This document shows positions 1 to 10,279 of a stretch of 64,000 bases of DNA, piece by piece. How positions within the stretch are numbered: the stretch's first letter is position 1; each line of letters starts with the position of its first letter. The notes under the pieces are model-generated. The model searched no databases and was not told where the DNA came from. It worked only from the letters and a program-made list of their open reading frames with translations. Position numbers and translations under genes: made by a program. This stretch comes from Streptococcus entericus DSM 14446 (GTDB lineage Bacteria; Bacillota; Bacilli; Lactobacillales; Streptococcaceae), in the NCBI RefSeq assembly GCF_000380025.1, contig NZ_KB904184.1, positions 1 through 64,000 of the forward strand, read 5' to 3'.

Positions 1-2
1 TG

Positions 3-1772
3 GAAGCACTAGAGCTGACAATTACTGGTACTGTTACAGATAGGAATGCCCCGCATCTTATTTCGATTAGTACTGATAAGACCGAATATAGAGCAGGGGA
101 AACGATTTCTGTCCAAGTTGAAGTTAGCGATGAATCAGCCTTATCAAGTGCTTATGTCAGCTTTAGAAATGAATCAAACACACACTCTCTGGGTAACGGT
201 ATTTATGACTCTTCTCAATTTCATCAGTTACCTAATGGTCATTACGTTGTTGAAATTCCTATTAATATCCCATTAACTCGACCAAGCGACCATTATACTC
301 TTAGTTGGATTAGTTTAAGAGATACGGTTGAAAATGAAGTTACTTACTCTAGTTCAGAATATGAGACTAATAAAATTGAACCCCTAACAATTGTCATTGG
401 GAAACCTAGCCAACCAATAGAAACGGTCACAACGCCCCCGTCAAATGCAACACCTAATCCTGATAGTACAGAAGAGGTTGATAAACCTGAATTACCGGAT
501 GCACCAGTAGAAGTAACCAGTCCTGAATTACCAGATACTTCGGTAGATCTGATTGAGCGTGATGTGGTTAATTTAGTGGTAGTCGTTGATGAGGGAACTG
601 GAAGAGAGTTATTCCGCTTTACAATCAATGGAGAAGATTATGCTTCTCAAGTGACTGAGAAAATCGCAGCTTATTCTCTAGAAAATCAAATGAGTTTGAC
701 TGAGGGTAGTCACTTACTTGTGTCTGAACAACGTTCAGCAACAACAGTTGGTAATTACACTAAAGAAAGTATTCGTAGAGAATATAAAGTTAGTGTCAAA
801 CGTGATTCAGAATTACCATTACCTGAGGAAAATACAGGATTTGTTCCAAGTGGAACCTTGTATGATGATGTTAACAGTTACCGAGCAGCTTTTGATGTTG
901 GGGTGTATGCTAATGGAGATCAGATATCCTCTTCAGATTACATTGGGACTGATACCATTGATGCTGTGATTCGTCGAGCTTTGGAGTCTGTTGATTCTGA
1001 ACGTTATCGTTACGATAGAGTGGAGGTTAACCAAGGTTTTACAAGTCGTTTTGGAAATGGTGTTAACTTCAGTGGTCAGTTGTTTGACATTAAGGTTTTC
1101 TTGACAGAATTTCAGATGAAACCAATTGAGCCATTTATTTCATCAGAAACTCAGCCAGATTTGGGTAAATCTCCAATCGTTGAAACAGGTACGTCTGACG
1201 TTGATGTTCCAAAAAACGAATCTACAACCGCTCCTGAAATCTCTCCTGAAACTTCAGACTCACTAAAAACTCAGCCAGATTTGGGTAAATCTCCAATCGT
1301 TGAAATAGGTACGTCTGACGTTGATGTTCCAAAAAACGAATCTACAACCGCTCCTGAAATCTCCCCTGAAACTTCAGACTCACTAAAAACTCAGCCAGAT
1401 TTGGGTAAGTCTCCAATCGTTGAAATAGGTACGCCTGATGTTAACATTCCCCAAATTGGTTCTGAAACCTCATCTGACAAACCAATTTTTTCAGAGTTAC
1501 CATCAGAATCAGATGATCTGACTAAGATATCTGGCTTATTAAAAAATGGTTCCGATATGGCAATAGCTAGTCCCCCAGCTAAAGAGCTTACTCGAGAGAT
1601 GATGCACCAAAGTGTGAAATCTCCCATGTCCCAAATAGCAACTGAAGGGAAAACTGCCGATAAATCGGCAAGTCTCCCTCGGACGAACAGTACTTCATCA
1701 ATAATTGTGGCTGTCGTAGGTTTAGTTTCAGTAAGTTTAGGACTACTAGGTTTGAAAAAACAAGAACGGTAA
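3..1772 (+). CDS. Cell-wall-anchored surface protein, C-terminal part (5' end outside window)
   Basis: The frame is open from the window edge to the stop at 1770-1772, giving 589 residues without the N-terminus. The first part is beta-rich and looks like Ig-like or adhesin modules. A Pro/Glu/Ser/Thr-rich stalk follows, containing a 40-residue repeat. The C-terminus is a sorting signal: LPRTN, then a hydrophobic stretch and the charged tail KKQER. The motif is LPxTN instead of the usual LPxTG. Sortase A, encoded at 38.5-39.3 kb, is the likely anchoring enzyme. The surface location is well supported; the ligand cannot be told from this fragment. Confidence 0.85.
   Translation, partial: EALELTITGTVTDRNAPHLISISTDKTEYRAGETISVQVEVSDESALSSAYVSFRNESNTHSLGNGIYDSSQFHQLPNGHYVVEIPINIPLTRPSDHYTLSWISLRDTVENEVTYSSSEYETNKIEPLTIVIGKPSQPIETVTTPPSNATPNPDSTEEVDKPELPDAPVEVTSPELPDTSVDLIERDVVNLVVVVDEGTGRELFRFTINGEDYASQVTEKIAAYSLENQMSLTEGSHLLVSEQRSATTVGNYTKESIRREYKVSVKRDSELPLPEENTGFVPSGTLYDDVNSYRAAFDVGVYANGDQISSSDYIGTDTIDAVIRRALESVDSERYRYDRVEVNQGFTSRFGNGVNFSGQLFDIKVFLTEFQMKPIEPFISSETQPDLGKSPIVETGTSDVDVPKNESTTAPEISPETSDSLKTQPDLGKSPIVEIGTSDVDVPKNESTTAPEISPETSDSLKTQPDLGKSPIVEIGTPDVNIPQIGSETSSDKPIFSELPSESDDLTKISGLLKNGSDMAIASPPAKELTREMMHQSVKSPMSQIATEGKTADKSASLPRTNSTSSIIVAVVGLVSVSLGLLGLKKQER
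1149..1440 (+). repeat. 120-bp in-frame tandem repeat in the surface-protein stalk
   Basis: The unit beginning ACTCAGCCAGATTTGGG starts at 1149, 1269 and 1389, exactly 120 bp apart. There are two complete copies and a partial third, with only a few substitutions. Each unit codes for 40 residues of Pro/Thr/Ser/Glu-rich wall-spanning stalk. Copy number is likely to vary between strains. Confidence 0.93.
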
Positions 1773-1863
1773 TTTTTTATTGATTCCGAGGTCTAACATT
1801 AATTTTTTTAGTTTGCTCCAGTCTCTTGATATGGTGAACTGTATCCTAAGAGTTAGACATAAT

Positions 1864-1904
1864 AAAAACTGCCCCAAGACTAAGTCTTGGGGCAGTTTTT
1901 ATGA
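1864..1904. terminator. Bidirectional intrinsic terminator
   Basis: The arms AAAAACTGCCCCAAGACT and its near-perfect complement form a long GC-rich stem with A and T tracts on both sides. It lies between the convergent surface-protein and ABC permease genes and can serve both. Confidence 0.9.
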
Positions 1905-1906
1905 CA

Positions 1907-2683
1907 TTACTGAATATTCAACCGCTTGGTCATGATATAGTTTGTCGCCAAGTAGCATCCTACACCCTGAACAGCTGATGTCAAGAGTACAAAAATAAGG
2001 TAACTATTATCGAATAATAATCCTGTATCACTGTTTAACTCTGGCAAGATAAAACTTGACAAGAAACTAATCAGAATATAAAGGGCAAAATAAGCGACAA
2101 CACTCATCAGCCCACGCCGATTCTGAAAGAGTTGACCGATGGAAATCGCCAAATAAATCAGTAAAATACTTGCTAACTGGCTGACGATGACCACCAGCAG
2201 AAGTAGGGGAATTGAAACATACTGAGAAAGTTGGGTCAAGAGGTTTGGCAATAGCACCAAGAGATTTGGTAAATCAATTAATGGTGCAATGAAAAAGAAG
2301 AAAGCCAAGACTACTGTTGCTGATGAGGCAGTCATCCAGAAAAATGCCGCCGTTAATTTAGATAGAATAATCTGATGATTTGACACCGGCAAGGTTAACG
2401 TTAGGTAGCCCTCGCGCCCATAAATGTTTTTATAGAAGCGGTTGATGACTAAAAACAGAGTGGCAAGTCCTAAACCGATGGTTAGAGCGATAATCGTTAG
2501 TAAAGCAAGAAAGTAGAGATGATCCTGTAAGGAAAAGATACTTTCTGAGTATTCTAAGGTATTGTCGAGCCAAGCCCTGGTAACAAATCCAAAAATTGGT
2601 GAAATGATTAAGGTTGCCAGATAGAGCAACAGATACCATTTCCCTGCAGCTTTAATTTCATATTTGATGAGTTTTCCAAACAT
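1907..2683 (-). CDS. ABC-2 type transporter permease
   Basis: This 258-residue protein is very hydrophobic, with about six membrane segments, and begins with the basic amphipathic stretch MFGKLIKYEIKAAGKW typical of ABC-2 permeases. It starts 9 bp after the ATPase gene stop and ends next to a shared terminator. Together with the ATPase and the GntR-type regulator upstream it resembles YtrA-type cell-envelope or antibiotic-stress exporters. The substrate is unknown. Confidence 0.85.
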   Translation of the reverse strand: MFGKLIKYEIKAAGKWYLLLYLATLIISPIFGFVTRAWLDNTLEYSESIFSLQDHLYFLALLTIIALTIGLGLATLFLVINRFYKNIYGREGYLTLTLPVSNHQIILSKLTAAFFWMTASSATVVLAFFFFIAPLIDLPNLLVLLPNLLTQLSQYVSIPLLLLVVIVSQLASILLIYLAISIGQLFQNRRGLMSVVAYFALYILISFLSSFILPELNSDTGLLFDNSYLIFVLLTSAVQGVGCYLATNYIMTKRLNIQ

Positions 2684-2692
2684 AGTATCCTC

Positions 2693-3391
2693 CTAAACTC
2701 TGAATGTCTCACGAAAGAGGGCATCAATTGATTTCCCATGCTCAGTTCGTAGGTCATCTGTGTTGCCTTGTAGGATGAGTTCCCCTTTTTTGATGAAAAT
2801 GGCCTCATCTAAAATCGGCTCGACATCACTGATGAGATGAGTAGAGATGATGACAGAACTGTCAGGACTATAATTGTTGATGATGGTGCGCAAAATATAA
2901 TCACGCGCAGCAGGGTCAACCCCACCAATTGGTTCATCAAGCACATAAAGTTTAGCGCGACGGCTCATCACAAGAATCAGTTGAACTTTTTCCTTGTTTC
3001 CTTTGGACAGGTTTTTCAAGAGACTAGTCTGGTCAATGTCAAGGTCAGCCAACAAGGTTATCGCTCTGCCATGGTCAAAATCACTATAAAAATCGTTGAA
3101 CATGGTTAAGAGGTCTGATACCCTCATGTTGTCTCGTAAGTAAGTGGTATCTGGCAGATAGGATACGATAGCTTTGGTTGCTGGCGAAGGGCGTTGACCA
3201 TCTACAAGCAACTCACCAGAACTTGGCTGCAACAGACCGTTGATGAGTTTGATGAGGGTTGTTTTCCCACTTCCATTCGGTCCCAATAGACCGATAATTT
3301 TTCCAGCATCAATCGTCAAGTTCAAGTCATTGATGGCTTGGTGATTGCCATATGATTTACTGAGGTGATGTAGGTGCAATAAGTGCGTCAT
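2693..3391 (-). CDS. ABC transporter ATP-binding protein
   Basis: The protein has 232 residues. Walker A is GPNGSGKTT near residue 38, the signature is LSKGNKEK, and Walker B is LYVLDEPIGGVD. The signature departs from the common LSGGQ form, as is usual for exporters of this group. It should energise the ABC-2 permease encoded directly downstream. An AGGAG-type site precedes the start. It is expected to form a homodimer on two permease subunits. Confidence 0.92.
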   Translation of the reverse strand: MTHLLHLHHLSKSYGNHQAINDLNLTIDAGKIIGLLGPNGSGKTTLIKLINGLLQPSSGELLVDGQRPSPATKAIVSYLPDTTYLRDNMRVSDLLTMFNDFYSDFDHGRAITLLADLDIDQTSLLKNLSKGNKEKVQLILVMSRRAKLYVLDEPIGGVDPAARDYILRTIINNYSPDSSVIISTHLISDVEPILDEAIFIKKGELILQGNTDDLRTEHGKSIDALFRETFRV

Positions 3392-3523
3392 TGTCAGTCT
3401 CCTTATCTTCTTATCGTATAGAGGTAAACGAGTAGCGGCATTGAGGTAAAGGGGATGCTATTACTTATTCCTAACATTATCGCTAAGATAAGTAGTTAGT
3501 CTCCACTCTTTTTGGAAAATTTC

Positions 3524-3895
3524 TTAGCCTTTAGTTTCTTTGAGATAGGCTTTAATCTCAGAAGTGATGTCCTTCTCGCTAAAACCAAGGGTCAGCATTT
3601 TTTTGATAAAGGTTGCAATTTCATTTGCAGCGAGCTCGTGACGTTTTTGGTCGATGAGTTCCTGATCATCAGTTACAAAACGTCCAGATGTCCGCTTGGC
3701 ATAAACCAAACCCTCGCGTTCTAATTCTGTAAAAGCACGCTGCATGGTGTTAGGATTCACACCAGCTTTTTCTGCAAAATCACGCACCGTTGGTAGCTGC
3801 TCGCCACTCTTTATTTGGTAGCTAACAATTTGTAGCTTGATTTCTTGCACAATTTGTGAATAAATGGGCGATCTTTCGTCAAATGTCCAGACCAT
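3524..3895 (-). CDS. GntR-family transcriptional regulator (YtrA subfamily)
   Basis: The protein has 123 residues. It has an N-terminal winged HTH with the family phrase SGEQLPTVRDFAEKAGVNPNT followed by a short helical C-terminus, as in YtrA-type regulators with no large effector domain. It is the first gene of a three-gene operon with the ABC exporter, which suggests autoregulation and control of export. A GACCCAAAGGGTC palindrome lies 24 bp before its start. Confidence 0.92.
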   Translation of the reverse strand: MVWTFDERSPIYSQIVQEIKLQIVSYQIKSGEQLPTVRDFAEKAGVNPNTMQRAFTELEREGLVYAKRTSGRFVTDDQELIDQKRHELAANEIATFIKKMLTLGFSEKDITSEIKAYLKETKG

Positions 3896-4331
3896 AATCT
3901 TTCTCCTTTCGCTTCAACGACCCAAAGGGTCTGTTAGTTTATCTCCTATCTAATAAATGAGATGAAGGTGAAACTCAATCAGTCATTTATCAGCAGTTGA
4001 TGTTGTCGTCCTGCTTTGCCTAGTTCAACCATTGTTTTTAGGTTGCTGAGACTAGCGCATTTAACGAGTTGTTCCGTCAATCAAGATGATTGACCTTTAA
4101 AGTCCGTAGGGATTGAGGGACTCAGCCGTGTTTTTCAACACTAAAGTACCTACTAGAACGGTGGAGGGAAAACTCAACATCCAACAAAGCTGATAAAAAT
4201 TACCCCTAACCATTGTGTCTCGTTGATTTAATAACAATAACATGGAAGGCTGTAACGTTTGCCACACTCTCGATTTCTCAAGCATTAGTTTGTACTATTC
4301 TAATCATGCGAAAAAAACTTAGATTTGTCAA
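3896..4331. other. Intergenic region between divergent gntR and dnaE
   Basis: About 530 bp separate the two genes. Apart from the palindrome at 3919-3931 and the dnaE promoter near 4332-4360, I recognise no RNA or coding element. A 62-codon minus-strand frame at 4097-4285 has no ribosome binding site or familiar sequence and is not called. Confidence 0.5.
3919..3931. promoter_or_regulatory. Perfect 13-bp palindrome, possible GntR operator
   Basis: GACCCAAAGGGTC lies between the predicted promoter area and the start of the GntR-type gene. The position suits an autoregulatory operator. No second copy was found to confirm the motif. Confidence 0.4.
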
Positions 4332-4360
4332 GTGAAAACTCTTTTATAAAATAGTATAAT
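4332..4360 (+). promoter_or_regulatory. Promoter of dnaE
   Basis: A consensus TATAAT at 4355-4360 is preceded at 17 bp by GTGAAA, a weak -35 element at 4332-4337. The leader is about 60 nt and the gene has a GAGGAGG ribosome binding site. Confidence 0.6.
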
Positions 4361-4426
4361 AGACATAAGCATCAAGTAGTAGTTGTTCCCAGAAAAACTA
4401 CTGCCACAAGTTTTGAGGAGGTTAGA

Positions 4427-7400
4427 ATGTTTGTACCCTTAGACACAAAGACAGTCTACTCATTTTTAGATAGTTTGATCGATTTGCCAACCTACATTAG
4501 TACAGCTAAAGCTTTGGGCTATCAGAGCATTGGTATCATGGACAAGGAGAACCTCTACGCAGCTTATCATTTTATTCGTCAGACTGAAGCTGCTGGCTTG
4601 CAACCCATTCTAGGGATTGAAGTCCAGCAAGCGATTGCTGGGCTGGAATTGCCAATTTATCTCATTGCTAGGAATACAGCAGGCTACAAAATCTTGCTCA
4701 AATACTCCAGTCAGCGCCTAACTGATGATGTTGTCCCTGACCTGCCAGAAACTGATGATGTTGCTGTTGTTGTCCCCTACCAAGAGGGTATTGAAAAACT
4801 GGACTTGCCCCATCATGCCTTTATCGGTGTTTTTTTAGATAGTCCGCAAAAAGTGTTTAATCGGCCACTGCTCGCCCTGCAAACTGTTCGTTACTTCCGC
4901 GAAGAAGAGACGCAGGAATTACGCGTTTTGCATGCTATCCGTGATAATCTACCTTTGCGAGATATTCCGCAGCCAACCTCTCATCAGTTGCTCTATCCTG
5001 CTGAACAGATGACCGAGCAGTTCAGGCAGAGATTTCCTGAAGCTTTGGAAAACCTCGAACATTTGGTGACAGGTATCGATTATCAGTTTGATACAGCCCT
5101 AAAACTACCGCGGTTTAACCGAAACCGCCCTGCCCATGAAGAATTGCGTGATCGTTCAGAACAAGGACTGCGTTCAAAAAATCTCTGGCAGCCCCTTTAC
5201 TGCAATCGATTAGATGAAGAGTTGTCCGTTATCCACGACATGGGCTTTGATGATTACTTTCTTATTGTTTGGGACTTGCTCCGTTTCGGACGTCATCAAG
5301 GCTATTATATGGGTATGGGAAGAGGTTCTGCAGCTGGCAGTCTTGTCGCTTACGCCCTAGACATCACTGGTATTGACCCCGTGGCTAATCATTTACTGTT
5401 TGAACGTTTCCTCAATCGCGAACGTTACAGCATGCCAGATATTGACATTGACCTGCCTGACCTTTATCGTAGTGAGTTTCTACGCTATGTCCGTGATCGT
5501 TATGGCAGTCAGCACACCGCTCAAATTGTCACTTTTTCAACATTTGGTGCCAAGCAAGCTATTCGTGATGTTTTCAAACGCTTCGGAACGCCTGAGTACG
5601 AATTAACCAACATAACGAAGAAAATCGGTTTCAGAGACACATTAGCCAGCGCTTACGAGAACAATATCAGCTTTCGACAGCTCATCAACAGTAAGCCCGA
5701 ATACCAAAAGGCTTTCGCTATCGCCAAGAGGATTGAAGGACAGCCACGTCAGACCTCTATCCATGCGGCTGGTATCGTGATGAGTGACGATGAGCTTACA
5801 GACCATATTCCCCTCAAAAATGGAGAGGAGATGTTCATCACGCAGTATGATGCTCCTGCCATCGAAGCAAATGGCCTCTTGAAAATGGATTTTTTAGGCT
5901 TAAGAAATTTGACCTTTGTTCAAAAAATGGCAGAAAAAGTCAAGGAAGAGACAGGTGTTACGATTGACATTGCAGCTATTGACCTAGAAGACTCAGCAAC
6001 CTTGGCACTGTTTGCCCAAGGTCGGACCAAGGGCATTTTTCAATTTGAACAAGCTGGGGCTATTAGCCTGTTGAAACGAATTAGGCCAAGACGATTTGAA
6101 GATGTTGTCGCAACGACCAGTCTCAATCGTCCAGGGGCCAGTGATTACATCGATAATTTTATCAAGCGACGAGAAGGAAGAGAAGCCGTTGATTTAATCG
6201 ATGATGTGGTCGCACCGATTCTAGCACCAACCTATGGTATCATGCTTTACCAGGAGCAGGTGATGCAGATTGCCCAGGCCTATGCTGGCTTTAGCCTTGG
6301 AAAAGCCGATTTGCTAAGGCGTGCTATGTCGAAAAAAGATAAGGCTGAAATGGACAAGATGGAGGCAGAATTCCTCCAAGGCGCGGCTACACTTGGCCGC
6401 AACCTAGACACAGCAAAACGCCTTTATCAAATGATGGCAAAATTTGCAGGATACGGTTTTAACCGAAGCCACGCCTTTGCTTATTCAGCATTAGCTTTTC
6501 AGCTCTGCTATTTTAAGGCCCACTACCCAGCCGTTTTTTACGATGTCATGCTCAATTACTCGAACGCCGATTACATTGACGATGCACTAGCCGCAGGCTT
6601 TCAGCTGGGACGACTCTCGATAAACACGGTTCCTTACTATGACAAAATAGCAGAGCAGACGATTACACTTGGGTTACGTCACCTACGGGCAGTGCCAAGA
6701 GAACTTGCTTACTGGATTCTTGAAAGCAGAGCGAGTCAGCCCTTCGAAAGCATAGAAGATTTTATCACCCGTCTACCTGTCAAGTACCACAAAACTGAGC
6801 TACTAGAGCCTATGGTGCAGGTCGGACTGTTTGACCAATTTGATCGCAATCGTCGTAAAATCATCTCCAACCTAAGCCACCTCTTCACCTTTGTCACCGA
6901 ACTAGGTAGCCTATTTTCGGATAGTTCCTACAGTTGGCTGACTGCTGAGGATTACAGCCCATCAGAGAAGTATCAGCTAGAAATTGACTTGTTAGGTGTT
7001 GGCATTAGTCCACACCCTCTTGTCACCATTAGCAAACAAGAACAGGGTAATTTCATCCCTTTATCTGAGCTAGTTGTTAATAGCCAAGCCACCATTCTCG
7101 TTCAACTGATGAGACTTCGCGTCATTAGGACAAAAACGAACGGGCAACAAATGGCTTTTGCCACCGTAACAGATACCAAGCAACAATTGGATGTGACCCT
7201 TTTCCCAGAAACTTATCAGTTGTACCAGCAGCAGTTAGTGGAAGGGCAAATCTACCTGATGACGGGGCGTTTGCAGGAGCGAAATGGGAACTTGCAGATG
7301 ATTCTCTCCCAGTTGCATCAGCCTGTCACGGAAAAGTGCTGGATTCAACTGTCTAACCATGACCAAGACAAGGCAATTTTAGCTGTTTTAACAGAACATC

Positions 7401-7534
7401 CTGGTAATTATCCTGTCGTTCTACACTATGAGGACACTAAGAAAACGCTTCAGCTAAAACAGCCACGAGTGCAAAAAACGCTTGCACTGATTGAGGAACT
7501 AAAACCTCTTGTTATGAAAACGATTTTTCGATAA
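4427..7534 (+). CDS. dnaE: DNA polymerase III subunit alpha, DnaE type
   Basis: This 1035-residue protein is the error-prone DnaE polymerase used with PolC in low-GC Gram-positives. An N-terminal PHP domain lacks several metal-binding histidines. MGRGSAAGS (about residue 298) and the catalytic acidic motif PDIDIDLPD (about 337-345) mark the palm, with a third region near DFLGLRNL (about 488). A helix-hairpin-helix section and a C-terminal OB fold (about 890-970) follow. The length fits the family. A GAGGAGG site precedes the ATG. The order dnaE-pfkA-pyk is typical of streptococci. Confidence 0.98.
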   Translation: MFVPLDTKTVYSFLDSLIDLPTYISTAKALGYQSIGIMDKENLYAAYHFIRQTEAAGLQPILGIEVQQAIAGLELPIYLIARNTAGYKILLKYSSQRLTDDVVPDLPETDDVAVVVPYQEGIEKLDLPHHAFIGVFLDSPQKVFNRPLLALQTVRYFREEETQELRVLHAIRDNLPLRDIPQPTSHQLLYPAEQMTEQFRQRFPEALENLEHLVTGIDYQFDTALKLPRFNRNRPAHEELRDRSEQGLRSKNLWQPLYCNRLDEELSVIHDMGFDDYFLIVWDLLRFGRHQGYYMGMGRGSAAGSLVAYALDITGIDPVANHLLFERFLNRERYSMPDIDIDLPDLYRSEFLRYVRDRYGSQHTAQIVTFSTFGAKQAIRDVFKRFGTPEYELTNITKKIGFRDTLASAYENNISFRQLINSKPEYQKAFAIAKRIEGQPRQTSIHAAGIVMSDDELTDHIPLKNGEEMFITQYDAPAIEANGLLKMDFLGLRNLTFVQKMAEKVKEETGVTIDIAAIDLEDSATLALFAQGRTKGIFQFEQAGAISLLKRIRPRRFEDVVATTSLNRPGASDYIDNFIKRREGREAVDLIDDVVAPILAPTYGIMLYQEQVMQIAQAYAGFSLGKADLLRRAMSKKDKAEMDKMEAEFLQGAATLGRNLDTAKRLYQMMAKFAGYGFNRSHAFAYSALAFQLCYFKAHYPAVFYDVMLNYSNADYIDDALAAGFQLGRLSINTVPYYDKIAEQTITLGLRHLRAVPRELAYWILESRASQPFESIEDFITRLPVKYHKTELLEPMVQVGLFDQFDRNRRKIISNLSHLFTFVTELGSLFSDSSYSWLTAEDYSPSEKYQLEIDLLGVGISPHPLVTISKQEQGNFIPLSELVVNSQATILVQLMRLRVIRTKTNGQQMAFATVTDTKQQLDVTLFPETYQLYQQQLVEGQIYLMTGRLQERNGNLQMILSQLHQPVTEKCWIQLSNHDQDKAILAVLTEHPGNYPVVLHYEDTKKTLQLKQPRVQKTLALIEELKPLVMKTIFR

Positions 7535-7570
7535 AATTTTGATACTATTCATTACATTTTTTTCTAACTG

Positions 7571-7579
7571 TGCTATAAT
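7571..7579 (+). promoter_or_regulatory. Extended -10 promoter of pfkA-pyk
   Basis: TGCTATAAT is a TGN-TATAAT extended -10 with no good -35. It lies about 70 bp before the pfkA ATG and probably drives pfkA and pyk together. Confidence 0.65.
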
Positions 7580-7614
7580 AGATAAGTCAAATTGATTTTG
7601 AGTCAACTGGTTGA

Positions 7615-8661
<1,047 letters not shown>

Positions 8662-8694
8662 TCTATCGTAAAACAAAAAGGAGTATCCTCACAA

Positions 8695-10200
8695 ATGAAT
8701 AAACGTGTAAAAATTGTCTCAACCCTTGGTCCTGCAGTTGAAATCCGTGGTGGCAAACGCTTCGGTGAAGAAGGTTATTGGGCTGGTGAGCTTGATGTTG
8801 AAGCATCAGCTCAGATTATCGCTCAGCTAATTAAAGAAGGTGCTAACGTCTTCCGTTTCAACTTCTCTCATGGTGACCACGCTGAGCAAGGCGCTCGTAT
8901 GGCAACTGTGCGTCGTGCAGAAGAAATCGCAGGCAGAAAAGTTGGTTTCCTGCTTGATACTAAAGGTCCTGAAATCCGTACAGAACTTTTTGCTGACGAT
9001 GCTAAGGGCTATGATTACAAAACTGGTGACCAGTTGCGTGTCGCTACTAAACAAGGTATCAAATCAACACGTGATGTCATCGCCCTCAACGTTGCAGGTG
9101 CTCTTGATATTTTTGATGATGTTGCTGTAGGAAACCAAATTTTAGTTGACGATGGTAAACTTGGTTTGACTGTCATCGCAAAAGATGAGGATACCCGTGA
9201 ATTTATCGTTGGTGTCGAAAATGATGGCAAGATCGAAAAACAAAAAGGTGTTAACATCCCTTACACCAAAATTCCTTTCCCTGCTCTTGCTGAACGTGAC
9301 AACGCGGATATTCGTTTCGGTCTTGAGCAAGGTCTCAACTACATTGCTATCTCATTTGTTCGTACGGCTAAAGATGTTGAAGAAGTTCGTAATATCCTTC
9401 GCGAGACTGGCAATGAGCATGTGCAACTAATTTCTAAAATCGAAAACCAACAAGGTATCGAGAACCTTGAAGAGATTCTTGAAGCCTCAGACGGTATCAT
9501 GGTAGCTCGTGGTGATATGGGTATCGAAGTACCATTTGAGATGGTTCCTGTTTACCAAAAACAAATCATTTCAGCATGTAACGCTGCTGGTAAACCAGTT
9601 ATCACCGCAACTAACATGCTTGAAACCATGACTGAAAAACCACGTGCCACACGTTCAGAAGTATCAGACGTCTTCAACGCTGTCATCGATGGTACCGATG
9701 CAACCATGCTTTCTGGTGAGTCTGCAAATGGTAAATACCCTGTTGAAGCGGTTCGTACCATGGCAACTATCAATAAGAATGCCCAACACCTTCTTAATGA
9801 ATATGGACGCTTGTCATCTGACGCTTACCACCGTGATTCTAAGACAGATGTCATCGCGTCAGCAGTAAAAGATGCAACTAACTCAATGGACATTAAACTT
9901 GTTGTAACTGTGACAGAAACTGGTCATACTGCACGTGCTATTTCCCAATTCCGCCCAAATGCTGATATTCTCGCAGTGACATTTACTGAACTTGTTCAAA
10001 AGAGCCTCATGCTCAACTGGGGTGTTATCCCAGTTGTTACAGACAAGCCAAAATCAACTGATGACATGTTTGAATTGGCTGAAAAAGTTGCAATCGAACA
10101 AGGTCTTGTCGAAGCAGGTGACAACATCATTATCGTTGCTGGAGTTCCTGTAGGTGTGGCTGGTTCAACCAACACAATGCGTGTACGTACAGTACAATAA
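8695..10200 (+). CDS. pyk: Pyruvate kinase
   Basis: The 501-residue enzyme converts phosphoenolpyruvate and ADP to pyruvate and ATP. NFSHGDH, LDTKGPEIRT and the active-site stretch SDGIMVARGDMGIEVP are present, with a C-terminal allosteric domain. The gene has an AAGGAG site and follows pfkA closely. A strong intrinsic terminator lies just after the stop. Confidence 0.98.
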   Translation: MNKRVKIVSTLGPAVEIRGGKRFGEEGYWAGELDVEASAQIIAQLIKEGANVFRFNFSHGDHAEQGARMATVRRAEEIAGRKVGFLLDTKGPEIRTELFADDAKGYDYKTGDQLRVATKQGIKSTRDVIALNVAGALDIFDDVAVGNQILVDDGKLGLTVIAKDEDTREFIVGVENDGKIEKQKGVNIPYTKIPFPALAERDNADIRFGLEQGLNYIAISFVRTAKDVEEVRNILRETGNEHVQLISKIENQQGIENLEEILEASDGIMVARGDMGIEVPFEMVPVYQKQIISACNAAGKPVITATNMLETMTEKPRATRSEVSDVFNAVIDGTDATMLSGESANGKYPVEAVRTMATINKNAQHLLNEYGRLSSDAYHRDSKTDVIASAVKDATNSMDIKLVVTVTETGHTARAISQFRPNADILAVTFTELVQKSLMLNWGVIPVVTDKPKSTDDMFELAEKVAIEQGLVEAGDNIIIVAGVPVGVAGSTNTMRVRTVQ

Positions 10201-10214
10201 TCTAAACCGCTAGT

Positions 10215-10250
10215 AGCCAGTTAGATACTTATTTATCTACTGGCTTTTTG
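10215..10250 (+). terminator. Intrinsic terminator after pyk
   Basis: AGCCAGTTAGATA pairs with TATCTACTGGCT (one bulged base), followed by five T residues. Confidence 0.88.
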
Positions 10251-10279
10251 CACTTCTGATTTGATTAAGTAGGTCTGAT

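Noticed and set aside
4141..4170. GGTGG-containing stretch considered as a T-box
   Set aside because: The conserved AGGGTGGnACCGCG core is missing.
4097..4285. 62-codon minus-strand frame upstream of dnaE
   Set aside because: No ribosome binding site, odd composition and no familiar motif; treated as chance.
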